NCBI RefSeq assembly: GCF_000003815.2
Contig: NC_049993.1
Location: forward strand, 14,017,333 to 14,081,332
Origin: Branchiostoma floridae
Taxonomy: Eukaryota; Chordata; Leptocardii; Amphioxiformes; Branchiostomatidae
Direction of reading: 5' to 3'
Length of the DNA: 64,000 nt
Under the pieces are notes generated by a model, which made no database searches, was not told where the DNA came from, and saw only the letters and a list, made by a program, of their open reading frames with translations. Shown here piece after piece: positions 1-12,500 of this stretch (the first letter of the stretch is position 1; each line of letters begins with the position of its first letter). Position numbers and translations under genes: made by a program.

Positions 1-487
1 TTATACCCATGTTTGATATAACTTGTTAAAACAGTTGTATGCTTAGAATTAAGTCTGCCAAAATGTTAGAGGCAAATCATTATAATGTTTCACAATTTGT
101 TATACAGTTGCACATTTGTTACCTTACAAATTGGTTAAACCACCATTACTTATTTAGTTTGTAAACTTCAGGAGAAGTTTAGTTTGCCGTAGGGGGGAAG
201 AATGTAAGAGGCCAAAATGGCATACACCCCCCCTACGGCGGTAGTATAGCCCAGTGCCCCCCGAGGTCACGATATCCGGTTCCGACCAGTTCCACCCAGT
301 TCAGTTTTCAGACATGTTTCCAAGAATACAGACACACTTCAGAGCAGTCCTTGTCTGAGCCTCCTTTCATCAGAGTATCCTTGGGGTGAGGGACAGGGCG
401 GTCAAATGTTACCTTACACTATTAGTCAAGCATGTAACCAAATTGCAGAAAGAATATGGGATCTGGATGTACAACGATTTCACTTAC
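1..487. other. Presumed KRI1 intron with a short hairpin
   Basis: No coding exon could be recognised here. At about 184-241 an 11-12 bp inverted repeat (gccgtagggggg against ccccccctacggc) flanks a short loop. It looks like the core of a small foldback element. The next KRI1 exon is not evident in this stretch. Confidence 0.4.
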
Positions 488-2402
488 CCTCCTTTTTCTA
501 GCAGAACCTTCCGTTCATAATCTTTAAGGAACATCGGCTTTTCCCTGGGCTTTTTGCCCTTCCCCTCAGCCTTGTCAGACTCTGCTTTCTTATCTGCAGG
601 GAAAAACAAGTATTGTAAGAAAAACAAGAACTTGAAGAAGTTTGTGCACAACTTGAGATTAGAATAAGGCTGGACATTGTTTCTTAAAATGATTGATTTG
701 TGTTACATATTAGTAACTCAGTATCAATAGCTAAAGTAGGGTCATGGATTATAAGTATACAAACATGTACACAAGACACTGCCACTGGCAAGTAAATTTA
801 ACCCTCGGACTGCTAAGGCAAAGTTGTATTGGTTACTGGGTTAGACAGCATAGAGATCTCGGGTTAAACATAAGATCTTCAATAACTTGTTGTACTTCGA
901 GTTTCATAGGAATAGTACACATGGATGTAAATACTACTGTAAATGCATTTAAGTTCGCGGGGATTTAATTTCGCGGTAGCGGGGAAAAGGACTTTTCGCG
1001 GTAGTTTTAATTTCGCGGTGGCAACATGCACTGTAGTATCTTAATGCCCTGGAATAATGTTCGCGCTGGTTTTAGATTCGCGGTGAAATGGCCAACGCGA
1101 AAACCGCGAAAATAAATCCACCGCGAACATTTCTGCATTTACAGTAAATGTTAGTACCTTCATAGAAGCTGACATCCTGTTGGTAAATCCGTGGGTCTTT
1201 ACTCTTCAAAGCTGCCAGGGTTTTCAGGAAACCCTTTTCAATGGCTGGGGTCAATTCCTGTGGGAAGAAAAACAAAATACAAAGCTTTTCGTCAGAAGTA
1301 CAAAAGAAGAACATAGTTTTGACTTTCACATCCAATTAACTTATTTCAAGTACATGTAAAACAAATACAAATTCTGAGTTGCACAAATTTATGACTGTCA
1401 AGATACTGATGATAGACTAACCAGGTCCTGACTGTCAATCATAATTACCAGTTTAGCCAATGATAGAATGGCAATGTACGGTTTGAGCAAGATGCTTTGC
1501 ATGGGTCTATATAGTGTATCATTCTATTGGTGTGAACCATATGTTGCACTAGAAAGAACCTGCATGACTTTTCCATATAATATTTTCACTTTATGAAAAT
1601 CTTACCTGGACTTCTAGCCTACCTTAGAGCACAATTCTTGAGTTTAATTGGATACTGAATTGAGCATAGACCATAGCCAGCCTGCAGCGCTTAGACTGAA
1701 AGTTAGCGTTATCTATAGCCTTGTTGAATAATTTTAGTGTTAGGGGCAGTGAAAAGAGAGTAGTTGGCCCGCCCAATAAAATAGGTAGTTTGGGGGCCGC
1801 CATGCAGGTCCTCCCTTGAAGGAAAGAGTGAAGCAGAACTAAACCACCTACCACAGCATCCTCGTCTTCTGTTTCTGATGATGAGCTGGAACTGGCGTCC
1901 ACATCCACATCTCCATACCGGTCTTTCACTGGGATATATCAAAATGGAAGTGGCATTTAAATCACTATCATACATAGCAGGAAAATATAGAAAGGCAACC
2001 ATAAATTTATGGCAACCATAATGGTTCATGACAGAAGAAGATGTACAGCAGCAACAACAATATAACATACTAACTCTTCTAGATATGTAACGTTATACGT
2101 AATTCTTCACATAATACCAAAAAGCTATATCTGTATTTGCTGCTAATTACATACGAAGTGTGAAAATGTAAGTTTGAAGGTGTTGCACATGTTCACATGT
2201 CCGTGCCCCCCTCCCCACACGAATACAAACACACATATTTAGAGCTTCTAACTTACAGAGATTCACGTTTCATCGATTGTACTAACAAAGTAAAGCGTAA
2301 TCTATAAAACATACGTTTCTGGAGTTCCTCTTTCCTCCTGTATTCGTCATATTTCTTGGCGAAATCTTTGTTGATGCGAAATCCGACGTCGTCTTCCGCC
2401 AT
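488..2402 (-). CDS. KRI1: KRI1 homologue, N-terminal part (four exons, continues past left edge)
   Basis: KRI1 is a nucleolar protein needed for small ribosomal subunit assembly, working with KRR1 and early pre-rRNA particles. Four exons with consensus splice sites join in frame: 2315-2402, 1852-1928, 1158-1257 and 488-593. The ATG at 2402 opens a protein starting MAEDDVGFRINKDFAKKYDE. Family hallmarks follow in order: LKDRYGD with an acidic/serine stretch, then an LKSKDPRIYQQDVSFYEG segment, then PMFLKDYERKVLLE. These match the order in animal KRI1 as I remember it. The remaining C-terminal part, including the conserved core, must lie left of position 1. The gene is transcribed away from PIGG, and their starts are about 1.15 kb apart. 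The intron between exons 3 and 4 holds a small inverted-repeat element. No defect is seen. Confidence 0.9.
935..1146. mobile_element. CGCGAA-type miniature inverted-repeat element, copy A (212 bp)
   Basis: The element starts TACTGTAAATGCATTTAAG and ends with its inverted counterpart CTGCATTTACAGTA. Internally it repeats TTCGCGG and CCGCGAA several times. It lies in KRI1 intron 3. The ends are bounded by TA, as in Tc1/mariner-like elements, although a TA target duplication alone is weak evidence. Copies D (6650-6861) and E (7642-7836) share the same ends and order. Confidence 0.75.
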
Positions 2403-2898
2403 GTTGGAAAATTAGCATGGTGGGAAGAAATTTAGGCTAATCCATAGTTTTGAAGGGTTCACAGAAATAAATTAGCCACATTAAAATTAGAAATACGGCC
2501 ATACGACTTAATTCTAAAAGTATATAAATAAAACGTAGAGTATTTTCTCTTATAATCTGTTTGTAATAGCTTTACTATGTCAATAGTTGAATTTTACGGT
2601 AAATACTAAGATATAGACAACCCCTACTCAGTGGTATGTTCCGTAAAGGTTAATTGAGGTCATCGACTCCAGGCGGTAAGTACGAAGATGGCAGCAAATT
2701 TGTTTTAGCTCACATCTGACAATTTTCACTAGCGTCTTTTCTTTGTTTCCTCCATGCAGCATCTTAGATTTCCATCTTACCGTTGTGCTGTTTTTCAAGT
2801 AAGTAGTAACCCATTAACTATCGAAATATAAGGAAAACTTACAAAGATAACGTAAATGATATATAATGAAGAATGATCAAGCTCAAGCTGATTTCAAT

Positions 2899-3042
2899 TA
2901 CTGTAGATACAGAAGCATTCGCGGTGGATTAATTTTTTCTATTAATATTATGGTATTAGATTGCAGGCTATGGTGTTACCGCAAACTTAAAACCACCGCA
3001 AAAAGTCCCTTTTCCCGCTTAAATGCATTTCCAGTGTATGAC
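2899..3042. mobile_element. CGCGAA-type element, decayed copy B
   Basis: It keeps TACTGTAGATACAGAAGCATTCGCGG at one side and AAATGCATTTCCAGT at the other. The internal segment (tggtattagattgcaggcta followed by tggtgttaccgc) is inverted relative to the same segment in copies D and E. Ends are eroded, so limits are approximate. Confidence 0.55.
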
Positions 3043-3404
3043 CAGTTCTTTTGAGTACGTAGAGTAGAGTAGAGTAGACACTACACTACAGTGATCAAAA
3101 GTAAGGAATACATACCTCATAATTCTGTGAATAAGAATTTTCTTGCACCATTGACAGGGTACAACCTGCATTTTTACAATACATGTACACAGTGTTTAAT
3201 CTCCTTGGTTCGACTTCGAGTACGCTTGTGCGATGAATTGTAGATAATATGTCAAAGGTGAAGCCCCAAAGACATAAACAGTCTGGTCTTGACCATTATT
3301 TGCATAACGATGAATAAAACATTATGCCACCTGCAAAATGGCGGTAACATTGTTTAAGAGCCAGGGGCCATAACCTTTGATATATTACCGAGAATTCCTG
3401 TTGT

Positions 3405-3443
3405 CGCACATGCGCACAAGAAGACGTTGTCACACATGCGCAC
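3405..3443. promoter_or_regulatory. Tandem CATGCGCAC motifs upstream of PIGG (NRF1-like)
   Basis: The sequence CACATGCGCAC occurs twice within 40 bp, about 110 bp before the PIGG ATG. It contains TGCGCAT in reverse orientation, a half of the palindromic NRF1 site that is common in animal housekeeping promoters. Binding is an inference from the motif only. Confidence 0.35.
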
Positions 3444-3554
3444 TACCAAATCCAGAGCCTTCAACCACTTTGAAGTTGGACGTTACATGAAGAAGAAGAA
3501 GAAATTGCTAACGAGTTACTGCAATATATTTCTACACTTTTTCCAGATCTGAAG

Positions 3555-6500
3555 ATGTATAAAAGTCACACAGCCTTCCTGCTAGTCTGTGTGGTGATCC
3601 AGGTTCTGGGTGTGGTCATCTTCCTGAAGGGTTTTATTCCCGTTAAGAACGCCGTGCCTGGACATGCTACTCTTCTGGACCTGCCTCCTGAACCATGGGA
3701 GAATCATACTGTAGCCTCACAGGTACATCTGTTATGTTGTTATTGTTATTGGGTCGAGTACTCTCTCTTCACAGCCAAGGACTTAATTACGAGATGCTTG
3801 CAGTATGTGTGGGGTTAAATCACAAGCTTAAGGGTCTGTAATTAAGAATACCAGTCTGTACAGCCCACAGTGACCTCAATACAACAGTAAGTGCAACAGG
3901 TAAATAATTGAACTTCTGAACACCTGTTTGAACCACTGCCTTGAGACTGTTAAGGACTGAGCAACTTGACAGAAACTTTTGCAGTGGTTTAATGCTCTCA
4001 GTTTTCACGATGTCCTCTTTACCGCGAATTTGAAACCACCGCGAACATTTTTCCATGCGAGTTAAAGAGACTACAGTGGATGGCACTACCGGGAACTTAA
4101 AACCACTGTGAAAAGTCCTTTTTTCCGCTACCGAGAAATTAAAATTAAATCCCTGCGAACTTAAATGAATTTACAGTTCTACATGTATCAAAATACACCA
4201 ATGATAATGATATACAAAAAAAAAACCAGTTACTCAAGCAACTGGGTACTAGTATGATCCAGTTGCTTGAGTAACTGCATGTTGGTGTATAGTAGACAAT
4301 GATAGCTTTTAAGGTGGAACACGATAGTATACTGCATACAGTTTGCAAATTTATAAAAAGTAAAGTTAACCAGCTATTACCTACTTCACAGAGCCATGGT
4401 GCCCACTCAGAGGACAGTGGTAACCCAGGTCCCCTGCTTCCCCCCATATTTGGTCGGCTGGTGATCATGCTGGTGGATGCCATGAGGGCAGACTTTATGT
4501 ACGGAGACAGTGGCAAAAACTTCATGCCTTACACAAGGGCACTGGTGGACTCGAACTCATCAGTGAGGTAAGTTAGAAACTAAGGCCAACAAAAAATCAT
4601 TCTCCTATGCAGAGCATTGCAACGTCGTTAAAGCAACGTGTGGTCCAGATAGTTCTTGGATGGGAGTCCCCCAACCAAGGACGACCGGATTGCTGTAGCC
4701 AGACCAAGCATGGTCATTCCACGAAATCGTCTTCTGGGAGGGACATAAAATGGGAGTCCAGTGCTCGAGGAGGTGCCTCGACGATGTTAAACAGCCTCAT
4801 TACTCATTGGTACCTACTGGCTGGCAAAATACACCAGATGATTATTATTATGATTATTATTGCCTGTGGCCTATACAAGAAGAAGAAGGCCTATACAATA
4901 TACTACCTTGAGGAGGCTCTGCCAAACTGGGCTGAGGTTTCCAATTTTGTGGGCGTTGCCTCTAAGCAAGCTGTCAGCCAATCAGAGAATCAGCTTTACA
5001 TATTTAAAGGAAATTTAAGGTGCTTCTCTGATTGGCTGACAGCTCAGTACTACTACTAGTAGAGAACCACACAGACAAAAGTGGAAACCTCAGCCCAGTT
5101 TCGTACTGAACCTCCCCAAGGTACATGTACAGTATATTGTATAGACTGTGGTGTTTTTTTAAGCTTGCGCTATGAACTGAACTATGTTTAGTGTACATCA
5201 TCGTATGAAAAATGTGCTGTAGATTTTTTGCTGTTGTTGCAATTTTAGCCATGATGTCTTTTTACAAACTCATCAATATGTTCTTTGTTTGATAGTCTTT
5301 CAATTTAAACTCTTGTTTTTCATGCTTCAAGATTTAAGTTCTTGGATCTACAAACTACCTACTACCTACTGGAATACTGGTAACCTGCTACTGTGTTACT
5401 AGTATCCTGTCACTCATTTACTATTGTGTATGTGATGTATTGATATATAATTGTCATTGAGCTCTGACTTTCTCTGCTTCACTTTTCCTAGTTTTATAGC
5501 CAAGGCCCACCCTCCCACTGTCACCATGCCCAGGATCAAAGGTCTCACCACTGGCAGTATCCCCGGGTTTGTTGACATTGCGCTGAACTTGGACTCCAAG
5601 GCTCTGGTGGAAGACAACATCATCACTCAGATGTACCGTGCGGGGAGGAGGATGGTGTTCTATGGTGATGACACGTGGCTCAAGCTGTTTCCCGACCACT
5701 TTGTACGCTATGACGGGACCACCTCATTCTTTGTTACTGACTACACTGAGGTAAACAAAGTGGTGCAATAGCCTTAGTGGGCAGAAATCTAGCTTAGCAT
5801 CTGGGAGGTCATTCTCGACTGTAAGAACCTGAAAGAAAATCTTAACTTGGTATCATCATCATCATATCATTCCATGTCAATAGTGCAGCCAGGCCACGGC
5901 CTACTTGCTATGATTTATAATTGGGAACATTTACGATTACAAACTCTCTGTTTTGTTGCAGACAAGCAAGCTAACTTTGTAGTTTTACCATTGATTGTAA
6001 GACTGTTGGGTAATTTCTCCAATATGTAGCCGGGACTCCTCACACTAAGTCACTTATCTTTTGTGAATTTCTATACATATACCTGCATGTACTTTTTCCT
6101 TTATGTCATGTTGTTTTGTACAGTTTTGTATGTTAATAGGCCACAGGAAGAATAGTGCAATGTCACGTTACATTGTCAAGCTCATAGCAGATCTTATTCA
6201 AACTCACACTCTGTAGGCAGCAAATATCAAATCATCAATGCAATGCAGTATGAAACTTAATGAAATAAATGTCACCACATTTAGTCCCTGTTTTCTTGAC
6301 ATTTGTTTTTGTGTATTGTTTCATCAGGTGGACAACAATGTTACGCGGCACGTTGCCCCCGAGCTTTCGCGTACAGACTGGGATGTGATGATCCTCCACT
6401 ACCTTGGTCTGGACCATATTGGCCACCTGGCCGGACCAGCGAGCCCTCTTGTTGGACCAAAGCTTCGAGAAATGGACAAGATAGTGGAAACCATTCACAC

Positions 6501-9500
6501 AACAGTAATGGAACAGGTAAGGTACTAGGTTAGAACCTTATGGCAGTTGTTAATGAGGAGTTAAACCATAATTTTCAACTCAACAGAATTTTCAACAGGC
6601 TCCCAGCAGAGACTTTCCTAGTCTCCAAGCAGCCCCTACGGTGCCTAAATACTGTAAATGCATTTAAGTACACAGGGATTTAATTTCGCGGTAGCGGGAA
6701 AAAGGACTTTTCGCGGTGGATTTAAGTTCGCGGTAACACCATAGACTGCAATCTAATAGCATAATAGAAAAATGTTTGCGGTGGATTTAAGTTCGCGGTG
6801 AAGCAGTCACCGCGAAAACCGCGAACATTAATCCACCGCGAACATGTCTGCATTTATAGTAGATAGTATCAAAGCTGGCAAAGGAGTATAGGCGGCCAAA
6901 GGGAGTCAAACGGGCACCTGGTGCTGCTATACTAAGTCCCTTGCCAGCTTTGATACTATTTCTAAGGCACTGTAGGGTCTGCTTGGAGACTATCTTCTCC
7001 AGCTCTCTCACCCAACATTGTCAGAAGCCTATATTTCCCCCCCCCCCTTCCATCCCGACAATAATTTGACCCATTGTCTTTTTGAATCATATTTATACCT
7101 TATATGCATCATGTTCTAATTATGAAATCAATGGTCACACAAATCCAAGTTGCTAAAGGTCTGCCTGGTCCTTAATGAACTGCCCTCATATCAACCTTGT
7201 GCAAACTTTAAGGTAATAAATCATTGTCTTGATTGCGACGTCATTAAAGGAGACATTTTTGCTGGTGGCATGCAGGAAGTTACAAGTTTTTACGATATGT
7301 ACAAATTCCTAGTATGCATGTGTGTACATGTCCTTGTTTCCATTTCATCTTCCTGCATTCTGCATTCAGTTGTACCGTGTGGATTTCCTTTCCTCTGTGA
7401 CTATTTTAACCCAATATTACAGCTGGTAGGCCTCACCTGTTTCTCCTGATCTTTCTCACCTGTTGTTGATGAGATTTGTTTGTTATCTACACCTCGCCTT
7501 GGGATTACTTAATAAGCACAGCCGTACTTCAAACAAAGCGATGAGGTAATGTTTGCATGGTGAGTTGATTAAGCGGCAGAATAGGCTGCCATAAATGTGA
7601 CAACTTCCCATTATCTATGGTGAAACTGTCCAGAAAATAGGTACTGTAAACGCATTTAAGTTTGTGGGGATTTAATTTCACGGTAGCGGGAAAAAGGACT
7701 TTTCGCAGTGGATTTAAGTTCGCGGTAACACCATAGACTGAAGTCTAATACCATAATAGAAAAATGTTCGCGGTGGTTTTAAGTTCGCGAAAACCGTGAA
7801 CATTAATCCACCGTGAACATTTCTGCATTTACAGTATTGCTTTGTTTCCAAAGACAAACAAAAAGATAACCAGGTTGCCAACCTTCCTGTTTATTGGCCT
7901 GCATGTATTGTAATAAACAACTTACTGTTCTATAGGCACAGCCTGGTACAATCATTATAATGGTATTTATCAACATTACTAGGTCACATACAAAATGCAA
8001 ATTTACTGTAACATGAATCATTATGAAGTATGTTAATCGTACACACAGATACAGTGCCAAAATCCATCGCTGCTGATGCTAAATACACATTCTTAATCAA
8101 TATTGAAGTGTAATGATATGTAGCCGACACCCAAAATTAGACCTTGGCTCGTAAAACTCAACAGCAAAAGCAGCTTGTGTATGGGGTTTTCAGTCACAAT
8201 TCCTCTCAATTGATCAGCACAATGTTTATAAACAAGAGAAATGTTCAATTGCAATTGTTTGTTTTTGCATGACAAACACATGCTCAAGAGCTACGCAGCA
8301 TCCTGTCTTGTAAAGTAGGCAATTTCTGTCAGCGGAATTTGGTAGTCTTGCAATGTTTGCCCGCCGTCGTGTATCTCGTTTGTCTTCTCGTCCCTCCACC
8401 TGTATCCTGGAGGCAGGTACACATTTCTCGCCGTCGCGCCCTGATCCAAAATGGGCGCCACGAGCATTTCGTCTCCAATCAGAAACTCTGAGTCAATCGT
8501 CAGCGATGTTTCGTCTCGCGGGGCGATCCACCACAGCGGACGGATGATAGGATCTCCCGTAGCAACAGCCTCGTTGGCGTAGCGTAGGATTAGGGGCGTG
8601 ACAGTGGTCTCGTGAAGTTCAATGTAGCGTAGGGTGAGGTCAACAACCTTAGGATGCAAATGAAAAGCATTTGTTTTTTTTCAATCTGTACATATATATA
8701 GCATAATGATTATGATCATTTACTACATCATATCTAATCTGTTTTTACCACAGACTATCTATTGATACTGGAAATAATAAAATCAAAACTGCACAAGAAC
8801 ACTACTAAGGGAACTGATAAATTCTGGTCTATGTGGATTATAAGGTGGTCATCATGTATAGACAAAGTTTTTTACAGTGTCAAATAGAAAAATTACTTGG
8901 TCTTGGTCAAGTGGTCCTTGATAAGTTGGACACTTGTACTGGACCAGGTTTGACTGTTATCTTACTACGCTCACTGATTATGTATCTCTGAAAACCGTGG
9001 AACTGACTTACCTCCTGATCGTATTGCCACGGCACTATGGAGAACTGCATGCAGGGAAGGAAAGCTGTGACTTCTAGCCATCGGATGAACAGCTCACGGT
9101 CAGGATAAACGCCGTCGTAGCCGTTCCCGCCAATCATATCAGGGAGGATGTAGGGATAGCCGAGAACGGAGAAGGTCAGGGCAGTTGGGATGAGAGTTTT
9201 CAGTCCCTTGTCGTACCCCTAATGTGAATCTTTGTCCATCATTCTAACAAAGGCAGGGATTTCTTGATTCTTGTACGCTGCCCTTACTTCAATCATAGGA
9301 CCGAACTCAGCAGCAAATTCAGCATACAGAGTTGTGTACTCGTTGTTGTTGTCCAGTGGCCGAGAAAGTACAAAGTTCGAGGGGAGGTAGTTGACTTCTC
9401 CAGCGTCGAATTTGAAGGAGTCTATGCCGTAGTCACGTTGCATTTTTCTCAGGCGTTCTTTGAACCAGGTGGTAGCTGCAGGATTGGTCATGTCAACGAT

Positions 9501-12500
9501 ACTGGCTACGCCATTTGGAACCCACCACCGGATGATCGCGGGAACCATCGCTGAGCAGCATCCTCCAGATAACATCGTAGCTAGGTACCTCTTCTCTAAA
9601 CCCTCACGGAACATATCGGAATCAAAGTTTGCAAAGGGATGGATCCACAGTGTGACACGGAAGCCTTTATTCTTCAGTTCGTCAACCATCTGTCGTGGGT
9701 TGGGGAATCGAAGGTTGTCAAAGTCGTCGCCGTAATAGACCGACCAGTCGTCGTCGATCTCGAGTTGACTGTTAGAGAAGCCGTAGCGTTTGATGTCGTC
9801 AGCAAACTGCAGAATGATGTCTTGGGTGATGTTTCTGTGGAACTGTGCCCAGGTGGACCAGATTGGGGACTGGATCATACGCTCGTCGGGTTTCCCGCGA
9901 GGCTTACCATAAAACCTGTTCATCATGAACTGCTGAGCTGCTTTCACATCCCGAGCCTGACAGATCGTGTACTCTAGCTTCGGACGAATATTGTTGACGT
10001 TTTGGTAGGGTGAATCCTTGTACGCCGCCTTGAAGCAGAGTTTGCCGTTGTTCATGAAGTTTACGCTAACGTGCAGGGGAACCGTCTCCGCCACTGTAAC
10101 ACCAACCCCCTCGGAGTTGACCCAGTAACGTTCCATGACCGAACCCCACTCCTCCAAACTTTGGTACATGTCACCCGAGAGATAGAACGTCATGGATTTG
10201 TTCCACGTCTCGATTGGCCATCCCTGGTAGTACATCTCCGCGCCCCCATACCAGTGGGCGGGTGAAAGGTCAAGGCAGTCCATTGGCTCGTAGTTGTCAA
10301 CAAGAGCCTCCCAGCTTATAGTATAGCATTCTGCCTGCTCTATTTCCTCAGCCTTGATCACAACTGTGGCCATGGACCACTTGTAGCACTGTTCCCCTGG
10401 ACCACATTGTAGCTCCTTAGGTAACGGGTGGGGGGGCAGACCAAGGCCCAGCGTTCCACGAAGTGTAACCTTCCCCTCGTGCTTTAGAGTGAATGCTCCA
10501 TTGTCTGTGGAGAACTCGGCATTCTTGATCCCAACTGTGGTGCTCTTTGGTGCCAGGAACGCTGCTAGAAGACCAGCAATGATAGCTATGGCAGCAATAA
10601 CGCCTATCCCGGCCATAATACACAAGCACCTCGTTCTTATGTTTCTTTGCGAGACAGTATTGTTGTCATCTCCTGCCATCATTTAAAGACTTGCCACATA
10701 CGCACCTTTAAGGAGTTTGAATTTTTTGCTCCTTGAAGATTAGACTGGAATAAGTTGCTGTAACTGAAGCTTGATCTCGAAGTAAAAGACGTGTCGCTCA
10801 GCAAGCCCCTTTTGGCGCGCAGTTGTCCCAAAAGTTAATATATAATCTTTAATCCTCCCTAATTGTCAACATTCTGTCAAGTGTTAGACCTTTAATATAT
10901 AAATGAGGTGGGAAAACAGAGAAGTTAATAATTAAAAGCCCACGACAGTCTAACACCCTTGCAAACAAGTGGTGCTTTAGTGATGACTCAAGGCTAATCA
11001 TTAGCCGAATCTTTCAACGCTTCCCTTCTGAAAACATGCAGAGAGTGATACATGGTCACTAATGGGAGGAAAATTGATCACTGTATATTTTAAAATTTTT
11101 CCATGACTTAAACGTAGCGGTTGCCGCAAACTGTGAAATTATCTTTTAACCACCATTGTTTCAACCACATTCTAAATGGCAATGCAAAGCAAAGATTTTT
11201 TTTCCGTTGAGTGAAATGTAAGTGTGGCATACATGTATGTAATCATGAATTATCCATAGTTTTCCTGATTTGTTTCATTATCATACACTAAGTAAAGTAC
11301 AAATATGTAGATCTTAGTAATTAGTCATAATCTTCTTACTATAGATATATTTTAGACCATGTTTTGTTTAGACTCAACATGTTGTGGACTACATGTTTTG
11401 CTAACAAAATTCTGAACTATGTAATATAACAGACAGGTTTTGATATTTTCAAATTTAACGAAAGCACAATGCCAGTTTCAAACCCTTAACATTTAACATT
11501 TCATTGTAAAACTGTGCAAACTATAGTGTGCTACGTATACGCTGTAATAGTCAGTCTATAATATTGAATGGTCAAGAAAAGATGCTGCTGCATTATTTGT
11601 TTTTTTGTAGGACAGTGAGAGAGACCTCCCGACCCTGTTGGTTCTGTGTGGAGACCACGGCATGAGTAACGCAGGCAGCCATGGAGGGGCGTCGGCCCCC
11701 GAAACTCTCACCACCCTGGTGTTTCTCAGCTCTCTCTTCTCCGGGGGAAAAGGTCCAAGCCTTTCCTTGCTTTGTTACAATTCCTTGTTAAGCACTGACA
11801 ATGTGTAGCCTTGAAGTCAGACTGTTGCAAGGACATACACCGGCCATCTACTCAGCTCAAGGGCCAACACAGCCCCTAGGAAATTTTCTTTAGTCCGGTG
11901 GAAGATCCTAAGGCAAAATTTCCTTAAGAGCATGTTGGCCCTTGCACCAAGGGTCTATAGACAGGCAAGGTCCTCAGCTCTAGGGCCAACCTGAACTGGC
12001 ATGAACTTGGAGCTTGGAGCCAGGGAGCTGGCCTGCTAAGGCCCTAGAAACAGTTTGGCATCCAGGCTACACTGTGTGTTTACACCTTTAAAGTTTTTTG
12101 GCGACGCCTCAGGGGTGAGCCAAATGGTATATATTATTCAGCTTGTCTAGTTATTCATGACAGATTTTGAAAAGAATTTTGAATATTCCAAACTTGTGGC
12201 AGCAAAGTGTTTCGGAAAGTTTAATCTATTCTCTTTTTATAAGTTTGATATGTCAAAAGTCAAATATCATTGATAGTGTTCTACTAATCTATTGTTTTAT
12301 ATACTAAATACACCTCATGTGTTATGAAACTTCTCCCCCCTCTAAACAGGCTCCAGTCATGTGACCTCACCAGTGTACCAGACTGGTCTTGCCCCGACCC
12401 TGGCCTTGACCTTTGGCCTCCCCGTGCCACAGAACAGCCTGGGTCAGGTGATGACCCCTTTACTGGCAAGGTCAAGTGCACGGGATCAGCTTCGTGCTGT

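Larger units (their letters stand above)
2403..3554. promoter_or_regulatory. Divergent KRI1/PIGG intergenic region
   Basis: About 1.15 kb separates the two start codons, which point away from each other, so this must hold both promoters. A candidate untranslated PIGG exon lies at about 2760-2799: a CAG acceptor after a pyrimidine tract, then a donor TTTTCAA followed by GTAAGTAG. Two copies of CACATGCGCAC sit at about 3407-3443. A decayed CGCGAA-type element covers about 2899-3042. An AAG-rich tract is at 3487-3502. No other gene is seen. Confidence 0.5.
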
